Shown in pieces: positions 33,661 to 50,790 of a stretch of DNA of 64,000 nucleotides. Below the pieces are notes generated by a model. That model saw only the letters and a list, made by a program, of their open reading frames with translations. It was not told the origin of the DNA and searched no databases. The stretch spans positions 1,059,001 to 1,123,000 of the forward strand of contig JBBMOA010000016.1 of assembly GCA_037954235.1 (NCBI GenBank), written 5' to 3'. Source of the DNA: Aulostomus chinensis (lineage: Eukaryota > Chordata > Actinopteri > Syngnathiformes > Aulostomidae). Within the stretch, counting starts at the first letter, position 1; every line of letters begins with the position of its first letter. A program made the translations under genes and the position numbers.

Positions 33661-34443
33661 GTGTTTTAATAAACAGCGCAGGAAGCGGCTGCAATAAATT
33701 CCAACTGCACTCGCCTCGGAACGACTCCCATAACTGCTGCGTGAGTGTGCTGGTGTGTGTTTATTGAAGGAAAACCTGCCAGGTGCTGGTTTGAATCAGC
33801 CACATCTGGAAGTCTGAAGTGAGGAGAATCAATGTCAGGCCTTGGAATGTCCCACACACCAACGCTCACTCAGCCTGTTACAATCAGCCGCCTATTTTCT
33901 GCTTGTAAAGGTAAATAGGGGCAGCTAGTCAAACATGGCAGGTGGACGACCTACAGATTCAATTAGACTCCTCTTTACGTGGCCTCAGCAGCAGAACCAA
34001 GCCGTGGACTCTTTACAGTCCGGTAAAGGAAAGTAGGAAACTTTCCCCCCTCTGAGGGCAAACGTGCCGGTGGGCCGAGAAAAAACCAACATCGTCTGTG
34101 TCTCTGCCTCCTTGGTACCCCCCCCCCCCCCATCAATTCATAACAGAAGAATAAATGAATCAGGATCCTACATATTGAAAGAGAATTTTCACCGCACGGG
34201 AAACGGCAATCATTTACAGGGTGTTTTCTTTTTGAGTTATGTTTAATTTTTTGACATCTGGTCTGTAATTTGTCTAAATTTCAATTTCTTTCTTTTCTTG
34301 TCGCTCAGCGGGCAGCCCAGTCGGCCCCGGGCTCAGGGGAAGGATGCGCAATCTGGGTGGGAAGTCGGGTACAGAGTTGAATTGTAATTAGTCTTGAAAA
34401 TTAATCATTATGTTGTTTTTGACGCAAAATGAATAAACTGATC
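33126..34443. other. Gene-free DNA with a CA array and a C run
   Basis: CA array at 33602-33658; 14-base C run at 34118-34131. The stretch 34140-34450 is AT-rich and evenly composed (for example GGCAATCATTTACAGG, GTTTAATTTTTTGACATC), a candidate conserved noncoding block directly beside SINE copy 3. Confidence 0.5.
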
Positions 34444-34928
34444 AATTTCATGTCTCGGCTGCCCGGTGGAGCAGTGGTCCTCCCTGTGGCCCCCAGCAAG
34501 AAGGTTGTGGGTGGGGCAGTGGTCTTCACTGTGGCCCCCAGCAAGAAGGTTGTGGGTGGAGCAGTGGTCCTCCCTGTGGCCCCCCAGCAAGAAGGTTGTG
34601 GGTGGAGCCCCGGCTGCAGCACGGGGTCTTTCTGGGTGAGTCTCCATGTTCTCCCTGTTCCTGCTGGGTTCTCTCTGGTACTCCAGCTTCCTCCACAGTC
34701 CAAAGACATCAAGAGGGACCAGGTTAATCCAGACTCTAAATTGACCGTAGGCGTGGCTGGGAGAGCCAATGGTTGTCTGTCTCTATGTGTTGGCCCTGCC
34801 ATGGACTGGTGACCTGTCCAGGGTGAACCCCGCCTCTCGCCCGTTGACGCTGGGATAGACTCCACCCCCCCGCGAACCTGAATGTAGGAATAAGTGGAAG
34901 ACAATGCATGGATGGAATTTCATGTCTC
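34444..34928 (+). mobile_element. SINE copy 3, three-unit head, 13-bp target duplication
   Basis: The perfect direct repeat AATTTCATGTCTC lies at 34444-34456 and 34916-34928, so the insertion is 34457-34915. The head has three units (starting 34468, 34513 and 34558; 45, 45 and 46 bp), then a body that keeps the CCCCGCCTCTCGCCCG segment as in copy 1. The tail is short (ATGCATGGATGG). Clean flanks and little divergence from copy 2 suggest recent retrotransposition. Confidence 0.93.
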
Positions 34929-36435
34929 ATTCTTTCGGAGCCAGTCACACCGCCACAGTGACACCTCACCCTAACACATCGTTCATCAGGCGCTCAGCGG
35001 CGGACGTCTCCCCCTGAATCCAGAGCTCAGCCTCAGACTTGGTGCTGGAAGCTGCTGGAGACTAACAGGCTTCGTTTGAATGAGCTGGATGCCACTTCTG
35101 CTAACAAACCACACATTCAAGATATTTGTTCTTGATGAAAATGTAACCTGAAATCCTCCAAAAACCTGGATTCATTCAGCAGTAAAGCTTAAATCACCAA
35201 ACATCTTCAGCCCATCTGAGGTGCTGGGAAACAGGAGTTCCCTGATGCCATATGAGAAGGTGGGAAGTTGTGAGACGCAACTGAACTAAAACGTTGGAAC
35301 GGCGGCGTCTCCAAGCCGCCATCACGCAGCAGAAACAATACTCAGAGTTGTTTGAAATCCGATGAGTCCAGCTCAGCTTCCCCACAAAGTCCCAAAATGC
35401 AGAAAAAAATAGTTTTCCACAGATGTTTATTCCCATTCCAAGTACAACCATGAAAGAAAAGGGGAGGAAGAGGAGGGCAGGACCAAGGCGGGGAGGAGTG
35501 GGGGTGGGGGGGCCAGTTTTGCAACTCCGCACTCTGTGTAGCCGTGCGGTCGCTTTGTAGCTGTAATGAAACAGCAGACTTCTGGAAGTAATCTAGGGCC
35601 TCGGCTGACACACACACGCACGCACACGCACACACAGTTGCATGGAGTCTCGGAGGCCCACAGAGACGCTCTCGCACACACAGACACACAGCTGGTCATC
35701 GCCCTCCATAACCTCCAGCTGCTTTAATGAAAGCCTGTAAATCTATTTGTGGCACCGAAGCTACCAGGAGGCGAGGCGGGGTCACACACACTCTCTCACA
35801 CTCCTAAACTCGAAAGTATACTGTTATTTTTTATGGCCTCGAGTCCTAAAACTATGTGTCATTGCTTTCCAAATGTCTCCAACCGCCAAAGCTTGGTTTT
35901 CTTGTGTGACCATAAAAAAGACGTGATATCATTTCTCTCTTTAAAGAAGCTGTAACTCATCAGAAAGCGAACTCAACCAGACGTGCGGAGGCGCAGGGAG
36001 GTGTCGGGTCCTCATTTAGCTCTCCTTCACTTTCGCTGCTCAACAGGCTCCAACACTTCAGCACGGCAGGAGGACTCCAGATGCTGCACATTCAAAATGG
36101 TTTTGGTGCCATGCTGACTTTCATTCCTCCTTCCAGCTCCAAACTTCTGTTTCTGTAACTTGATCTGACCGCTAGCTTGACGTGCTGCTTTTAGGTCCCT
36201 GAAGCTAGCTGGGGATTCTCAGTACACGCAGAGTGAAAAACAGAGGAGGACAAAACACTCTGGTGCAACGCTGGCTTTTAGCATTTTAGCACATTCTCAA
36301 CTGCTGTGGGTCCAGAGCAGAGAACCAGTTCCAGTTCCTCTCTGTCCCAGCTCTTGTTTAAGTTGCACCAGGCCGATACTGGAATCACGTATCAGTCAGA
36401 TCCTGATGTGGCGCTGATGCGTCTGGCTCCGCCCA
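34929..36435. other. Gene-free DNA
   Basis: Short CA/CG tract at 35608-35636. The stretch 35815-35955 (TTTTTTATGGCCTCGAG, ACTATGTGTCATTGC, GTGTGACCATAAAAAAG) has conserved-noncoding texture. No gene. Confidence 0.4.
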
Positions 36436-36620
36436 TCATTGCTCTGCTACAGTAGGAAATTCACTCTGGCTTGTCTGCGTTTCTGTAAGCCAATCATAAT
36501 CGTCATGGGCGGGGCTAAGCCCAGGACGTATACCACGCTCCATACTGGGGAACTTGTTTATACGTGCATGTGTGCTGTGTCGCGCTACAACGATGGCATT
36601 CACGAACATAAAAGAGCGAG
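36436..36620 (+). repeat. Probable interspersed repeat fragment
   Basis: The run GCTTGTCTGCGTTTCTGTAA, GCCAATCATAATCGTCATGG, GCGGGGCTAAGC and GGGGAACTTGTTTAT resembles a repeat I recall from several percomorph genomes. Class not established; no second copy is evident in this window. Confidence 0.4.
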
Positions 36621-38409
36621 TTACACCTCAGTGACTTCAGAACGTAATGTTGATGTTTCACGGTTTGAAGGGGGCTGTGCCACGTTAGCGTGCGTGTCAC
36701 CCCTGACATGTCATCATTTCTCGTTTTCTCAGACTCAACAGAAAGCCTGTTTTATGACTGTTGGACCAGGAAATCTTTGCATCATCACTCCAGTTCCAGA
36801 GAAGGAGAACTCACATTTCCGGCGCTGCTCCTGCAGGGCGAGCAGCAGCGAGGATCCTGCCATGTCTCCATCTGCAAGTCAGCCTACTTCGTTTCACCTT
36901 TAAGGCCTCTGCATCCACTTTGATGGGAACTTAATTGTTCTGGCTGGGAGCAGTTGGGTGCAATTACTAAAAGAAGAGAGAGAGAGTGACAAGTTCAGCA
37001 CGTTTATGCGTGTGTGAGTGTGTGTGAGAGAGTGAGTGAGACAGGAGGCCAGACCAGTGTCAGCATGTGGAAATAATTAGATTGGTAATAACGTGCTGAA
37101 AGTGGGAAAACGAGGCAGAGAAACACATCAAGGCAGATCATAACGAGGATGAAGACCAATGTGGAGGTGAGGAGGAGCTGAAGGAGCTACAAACCCTAAA
37201 TAAATGAACACAATGGAAACATGAGCAGGGAACCAACAAACAATAGAAGGAATCAGTTAAAGAGACTGTAGAGTCTCAAAGCGCCCTGCTGATTTAGCAG
37301 AGTAGCTAACAGTCACTGTAACAGTTGGGCCAATTGTAGCCTTCAACCCAGAATCCACAAATAATCCCAAAGTAGCGAACCATCACAGGTCCAGGACTCG
37401 ACCCCTGTGGAACTCCACACTCGGTCCAACTCAAATATTTGGATCCATAACTCATAACCTTGCTTATCATAACAACAACATTAACAAAGCGATCACCAAA
37501 CTGCATGAAAAGGCTCCAGGTTGATGCTCGCTAAGCTCAGAGCTCTTGTAGCACACTGGAGTCACGATGGCTCCATTCCACTGAGCCTCCAGTCAGCTCG
37601 TCACAGCTGGACTCAGCCATCGCTCGCGGCCCTCAACCCACTCCTGTTTCTGCTAAACAAATTGCCCGACATGTAGAGGGCCTGTTGGTATCGCTCTGGT
37701 GCAGTTGTTACGCCAGACTGTGAGTGAAGAGTTCTTCCCAGTTGTCTGGTAGAAATCTTGTTTTTTATTTAGCTTTATGAAGACCAGGACCCGGGGAACA
37801 CCGAAGACCTGCTGGACTCCACATCCTGACTGCACGATGTGGGTTTGCATGTTTGACGGTGCACGGGACAGATGCACAGTGTTCTGGTCCTTTTGTGGCA
37901 CATGAAAATAAAAATGTTAATTCAGGTACAAGCATTACATTACAGGTTACTTAATTCAGTTACATTGCAACCAAGCAATTAAAGTGTAGTCTCAGTCTTC
38001 AATAAACCCTTTGATTCAAAGTCTTCTGGGTTTTAAATAATTTAAACTTTTGCTGCAGTTGCTCAGTAACTTTTATTTTCGTGCCCATTTTGTCATTGCA
38101 GATATCCTCCGCGTGATAAACGATGCTTCTAATGCACCACAGGCTGTTGGCAGAAAACAATATCCTCCTCGCTCGCTCGCCCCATCTGCTCTCTCTCTCT
38201 CCCTCTCTCTCTCTCAGCAAATCTCCTAAACGCTCTTGGACTCTCTCCATCTGTGGAAGATGAAATTGATCGCAAAGATGGAAATGATCAACGGGAAGCG
38301 AAAATGTTTTTTAACTTAAGTAGAAAGCTGTTGAGCGAGGCCTTTTCAGCACAACTGGAGGGCTTACTGGGAATGTCAGTGTCTTCCTCAGACTGGGATC
38401 TATATGAGT

Positions 38410-38411
<2 letters not shown>
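36621..38411. other. Gene-free DNA
   Basis: CT run at 38189-38216. The stretch 38095-38160 and 38250-38400 reads like a possible conserved block. A frame from 38253 (+) runs into the CA array and has no known motif. Confidence 0.4.

Positions 38412-38440
<29 letters not shown>
38412..38440. repeat. (CA)n microsatellite
   Basis: About 14 CA units. Confidence 0.95.
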
Positions 38441-38444
<4 letters not shown>

Positions 38445-38726
38445 TGGTGAGCAACATAACGAAAGTGAAACACTGAGCAACATCTCAACTCACATCATCA
38501 ACAACATGTAACTGAAACCTGAAGAGAGGCCGTGAAAATCAGAGAGAACGTTTTAAATGACTGAGCTGGAAATGACCACGTACACGCGTGAATACACATA
38601 CAAAATATAGTACTTATATGTGGATATTTATGTGTATATACATACATGAATGTACACGTGTGTACATACATACATATACGTACATATATTTATACACACA
38701 CACATATATGTATATGTATACACACT

Positions 38727-38873
38727 GCGGCACGGTGGTGCAGTGGTCAGCACTGTGGCCTCACAGCAAGAAGGTTGTGGGGTCAAACGCTGCCTCTCGC
38801 CCCAAGGCTGCTGGGATAGGCTCCACCCCCTGCCACACATAACAAGATAAGTGGAAGAAAATGGAAGGATGGA
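38727..38873 (+). mobile_element. Single-headed, internally deleted SINE copy
   Basis: Starts GCGGCACGGTGGTGCAGTGG with one head (A-box-like TGGTGCAGTGG), then CAGCACTGTGGCCTCACAGC and AAGAAGGTTGTGGGGTCAAA. It jumps directly to the 3' body (CTGCCTCTCGCCCC, GCTGGGATAGGCTCCACC) and the tail AAGTGGAAGAAAATGG. The single head and intact A box look ancestral to the amplified copies. Possible imperfect target duplication: ATACACACTG before (38718-38727), ATACGAACACTG after (38874-38885). Confidence 0.82.
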
Positions 38874-38878
38874 ATACG

Positions 38879-39126
38879 AACACTGTAAACGTACGCTGAA
38901 TACGTACGCTGAATACGTACGCTGTAAACGTACGCTGTAGACGTACGCTGTAAACGTACGCTGTAGACGTACGCTGTAGACGTACGCTGTATACGTACGC
39001 TGTATACGTACGCTGAATACGTACACTGTATACGTACACTGAATACGTGCACTGAATACGTACGCTGTATACGTACGCTGAATACGTGCACTGAATACGT
39101 ACGCTGTATACGTACGCTGTAAATAC
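38879..39126. repeat. 13-bp CpG minisatellite, about 19 units
   Basis: The unit is GTACGCTGTATAC with variants (GAATAC, TAAAC, TAGAC, GTGCACTG, GTACACTG). It starts at the 3' end of the SINE. Its unit resembles the SINE's left flank (GTATACACACTG), so it may have grown from the insertion-site duplication. Confidence 0.93.
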
Positions 39127-44797
<5,671 letters not shown>

Positions 44798-45298
44798 AGG
44801 TCAGTTTGTAGTCCAACAGGAAGCTAGCATGGCAGGGAGGAGGTCAAGTGTGTAGTCCAATAGGAAGTTAGCATGGCAGGGAGGAAGTCAGTTTGTAGTC
44901 CAACAGGAAGTTCACATGGCAGGGAGGAGGTCAAGTGTGTAGTCCATCAGGAAGTTAGCATGGCAGGAAGGAGGTCAGTTTGTAGTCCAACAGGAAGTTC
45001 GCATGGCAGGGAGGAGGTCAGTTTGTAGTCCAACAGGAAGTTCGCATGGCAGGGAGTAGGTCAGTTTGTAGTCCAACAGGAAGTTAGCATGGCAGGGAGG
45101 AGGTCAGTTTGTAGTCCAACAGGAAGTTCGCATGGCAGGAAGGAGGTCAGTTTGTAGTCCAACAGGAAGTTCGCATGGCAGGGAGTAGGTCAGTTTGTAG
45201 TCCAACAGGAAGTTAGCATGGCAGGGAGGAGGTCAGTTTGTAGTCCAACAGGAAGTTAGCATGGCAGGGAGGAGGTCAGTTTGTAGTCCAACAGGAAG
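44798..45298. repeat. 43-bp minisatellite, about 11.7 units
   Basis: The unit begins AGGTCAGTTTGTAGTCCAAC and contains AGGAAGTTAGCATGGCAGGG. Variants (TTAGC/TTCGC, GGGAGG/GGGAGT/GGAAGG) recur with a three-unit spacing in the right half, indicating higher-order duplication. Confidence 0.94.
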
Positions 45299-45534
45299 AA
45301 GCTCAGAGGAAAGATGCTGACGTGTCCTCGTGACATCATGTCAGTGCCTTTCTTCCTGGTCTGGTCCTGCTCAGCTCAGTGTGGAGGCACAAGTCAGACT
45401 GAGACGCCGCTTTTATACAGCAGACAATCAACTGAGCAACGACAGATAATAAACTTAGGAGAATAACAGGATCAAGTTCCAGAAACAGTTTGTGTTTGTG
45501 TAAATGTGTCTGCAGCTGTAATCTACATCTGACT

Positions 45535-45553
45535 GGGGGGGGGGGGGGGGGGG
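45535..45553. repeat. Poly(G) tract, 19 bases
   Basis: Uninterrupted G run. Confidence 0.95.
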
Positions 45554-45949
45554 CAGCAACGCAGAAGAAAATATCAGAACCAAGAGGCACTGAAGGAAAA
45601 TATACGGTGGCCTTGAGAGATCAATGCACAACCGCTTAGGAAAACACAACACAGGACGAATGAAGCAAACCCCCATACGGCGGCGTGACAGTGAACACTC
45701 CCGCGTGCAGGGCTCTGCCGCTCATCTGCATCTTCTCTTATTTGTGCGTTCGGCCTTTTGCCGGCAGTCTAACCTTGAGTGTGTGCAGTGTGTTTAGATA
45801 ATTTGACAATTCCAGAACGCCAGGAATCACTGACACAGGCGGAAGGTCAGAGTGTTGTTCCAGCTGAAGACATCCACCATGTGGACGTCTGACCTTAAAG
45901 GGACATTTCACTCAAAAAGAGTGTTCTGCCACTGAAGTACACACAAAGA

Positions 45950-46235
45950 CGTTCTTCTCTCCTTTGTCACTTCTTTGTGTCTCCAGAATGCAGAGAGAAC
46001 CAGCCACGTACTGTGTATTTAGCTTGAAGCTAACCGAGACTGACGCTAACAACAGTTAAGCATTTGTTTCCCAACTCTCCAGGCCCTCTGGTATAATCCA
46101 TGTCTTCTTGATGCAGCCAACTGAGCTATGCTAACACTTCCCACCCGCTACCATTGTGCTAAGCTAACTAGCATTGGTCATCTTTGGTGATGATGGACCA
46201 AAAAGACTTTCCCTAAAAACTGGCATGATCCTTAG
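45950..46235 (+). repeat. Unclassified interspersed repeat, copy A (longest)
   Basis: The 5' part (TCACTTCTTTGTGTCTCCAG, AATGCAGAGAGAACCAGCCA, TTTAGCTTGAAGCTAACCGA) matches copies C, D and E. The 3' part (GAGCTATGCTAACACTTCCC, GTGCTAAGCTAACTAGC, GATGATGGACCAAAAAGACT) matches copy B at 57.6 kb. It links both halves into one family at least about 290 bp long. Confidence 0.65.
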
Positions 46236-46296
46236 GTTGTGGTGTGTTGAGCTCTCAGGGCCACAGGAATGTTCAAGAGCTACTAGGGTGCATGCA

Positions 46297-48477
<2,181 letters not shown>

Positions 48478-48765
48478 CTAAATTGACCGTAGGCGTGGCT
48501 GGGAGAGCCAATGGTTGTCTGTCTCTATGTGTTGGCCCTGCCATGGACTGGTGACCTGTCCAGGGGGAAGGCTGCTGGGATAGGCTCCACCCCCACCACC
48601 CTCAACAGGAGAAGAGGGGGAACATGGAGGGATGGATGGATGGAGGGATGGATGGAGGGATGATGAGTGGATGGAGGGATGAGTGGATGGATGGAGGGAT
48701 GGATGGAGGGATGATGAGTGGATGGAGGGATGAGTGGATGGATGGATGGAAGATGGATGGACATT
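48478..48765 (+). mobile_element. 5'-truncated SINE copy with GGAT tail array
   Basis: Begins abruptly at CTCTAAATTGACCGTAGG and lacks the head and first body half. It shares with copy 2 the deletion leaving GGGGGAAGGCTGCTGGGATAGG and the GAAGAGGGGGAACATGGAGG segment, so it belongs to the same subfamily. The tail is a GGATGGAGGGATGATGAGT array (48625-48765). No target duplication is evident. Confidence 0.85.
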
Positions 48766-49017
48766 CTTCCGTCAGCTCACTTTGTCCATGTTTTGAACCC
48801 TAGATCCTCCAGTTTAATTCAGTAATTTTCTCTTTATATTTTAGATTTTCCATCTTCTCTTCATGGCTGGTTCAGTTTTCTTTCCTCATTGTGTGATGTT
48901 GTTGTCCTCCACTGATAGAACCTCCACAGAACCCAATCCAAACATCAAGCTCCGCCTCCTGAGGTTCTACAGGGTGGACAAGTTCAGGTGTTGGAGGCAT
49001 TGTAAATGCAAAATTGG
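48766..49017. other. Gene-free DNA
   Basis: Nothing recognised. Confidence 0.4.
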
Positions 49018-49117
49018 AGCACACAGACACACACAGACACACACAGACACACACACACAGACACAGACACACACAGACACAGACACACACACACACAGAC
49101 ACAGACACACACACACT
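49018..49117. repeat. (ACACAG/CA)n compound microsatellite
   Basis: ACACAGACAC blocks mixed with pure CA runs over 100 bp. Confidence 0.95.
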
Positions 49118-49486
49118 AGAGTCCACGTGGCCGTGTGGTTCCAGGCTGAGAAGCAAACAGGGAGACCTTCTCTCTCTCTGTGTCTCTGTCTCTCTCTCCT
49201 CTTTCGCTCCAACTGTTTTTCTTCTTATTCAAACTTTTTTTCTTTTTCCCATAAATGAAAAAATAATTCACTGCAGCGACTGCAGATTAACGAGTTGTCC
49301 AATCGCTGACTTTCCTTTCCCACCCCCTTTAATGGTTCTTTTCTCTTTGGCTAAATCCACCATCCCTTAAATCCCTCTCTCCCTCCCCTCTTCCTCGTCC
49401 ACCTCTCATCCTTGGGGGGGGGCTCTTCTACTCTCTGTCTCTGTCCTCTCCCTTTGTCTCTCTCTCTCTCACTGTCTCTATTTCTT

Positions 49487-49521
<35 letters not shown>

Positions 49522-50737
49522 CTCTAAGCCAATGTAAACCTGCTTTGGCAGCCTGGCCTGTGTTCATGTGTTCATGTGTGCTTCCCTGTAAAAGAGCAAG
49601 ATTGAAGCTTTATGGTAAATCCTCAGCTTCCTTCTGAAACCTGACGGGGGGGGGGGGGGTGATGGAAGTTCTGAGGGCCGAGTCTCTAAAGGGGGGGGGG
49701 GGGGGGCTGAGGAGAGAGAGGAGTAGAGCCATGGTGGCTGGAAGGAAAATGACACATCCTGTTGTTCTGAGAAGGCGGAGCCACAGACCAGGAAAAGCAG
49801 AGGAAAATAGACAAATTATAGGAGAAGACAGACGGCGCTAAATTCCTCCCCTGAAATAAACCCGAGTTCTAATCTGAGCTGCTGGAGGAGCCGAGAGGAG
49901 CGGCGCATCAGCCAGACGCAGACCATCCAGCCAGCTGATGAGGTGGATAATCACGCCCAACACTGCCAATGTGAGGAGTCGAAAGTGCAACAAATAAGAC
50001 AACGATGAAGTGCACAGAGGACTGATGTAAAACAAACGGTTCTACAGGTAAACACTGGTTACCATGACAGCAGCAGGAGGACAAAGAGAGAATGCACGAA
50101 GGACACAAAAACACTGAAAGAACCAAAATGAGTACAGAGAGAATTTGGAATGAAAACGACTGCAAGTCCATCAAATCCACCACAGACACGTGGTTTCAAA
50201 AAGAAAAAGTGATTCAAATTGTTGGGGCAGTTTGTAAAAGTGGGTCGTGGAACCGGAAGTCTGCTGGTTCTTCACCAAGGAGCTCCGACCTTCCCTTTGT
50301 GTTTTTATCGGCTCCAGAGGCGGAGAAGTGAAGCTCCAGTGGACGGGACCATCCCATAAAGTCCTAAGGAGAATTCCCAGTGCTGTAGTTCAGGCGTGTT
50401 GATGAGTGTGAGTAGGCAGGCACGCCGGTGTGACGCCGCTGCAGCAAAACTTGACCCGGGAGCTAAACTAACAGGTCCCATTCATTTTTGTTCTACTGCC
50501 CAAAGTCCCAAATCCCGGGGGAGGAGCAGGATTTCCTCTCCACTGGAACGAGATGATGTTCCGCAAGAAAAACACATTTTTATTCGTAAACTTCAACTCT
50601 GGTCTTTTCAATTGCAGTGCTGACATTTGTTCCTTATTAGGACTTTTGTCAAGTGATGGTGTTTGAGGGCAAAGATAAAGAATGACTCCATACTTACTGT
50701 TTGAGCTGCGATCATCACGATCACTTCTTGTGATTTA

Positions 50738-50740
<3 letters not shown>
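49118..50740. other. Pyrimidine-rich DNA, CT array and two G runs
   Basis: CT-rich from 49165 to 49520, with a CT array at 49491-49518. Two G runs of 14 (49646-49659) and 16 (49691-49706) bases lie 31 bases apart. No gene. Confidence 0.6.

Positions 50741-50788
<48 letters not shown>
50741..50788. repeat. (GT)n microsatellite
   Basis: About 24 GT units. Confidence 0.97.
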
Positions 50789-50790
<2 letters not shown>

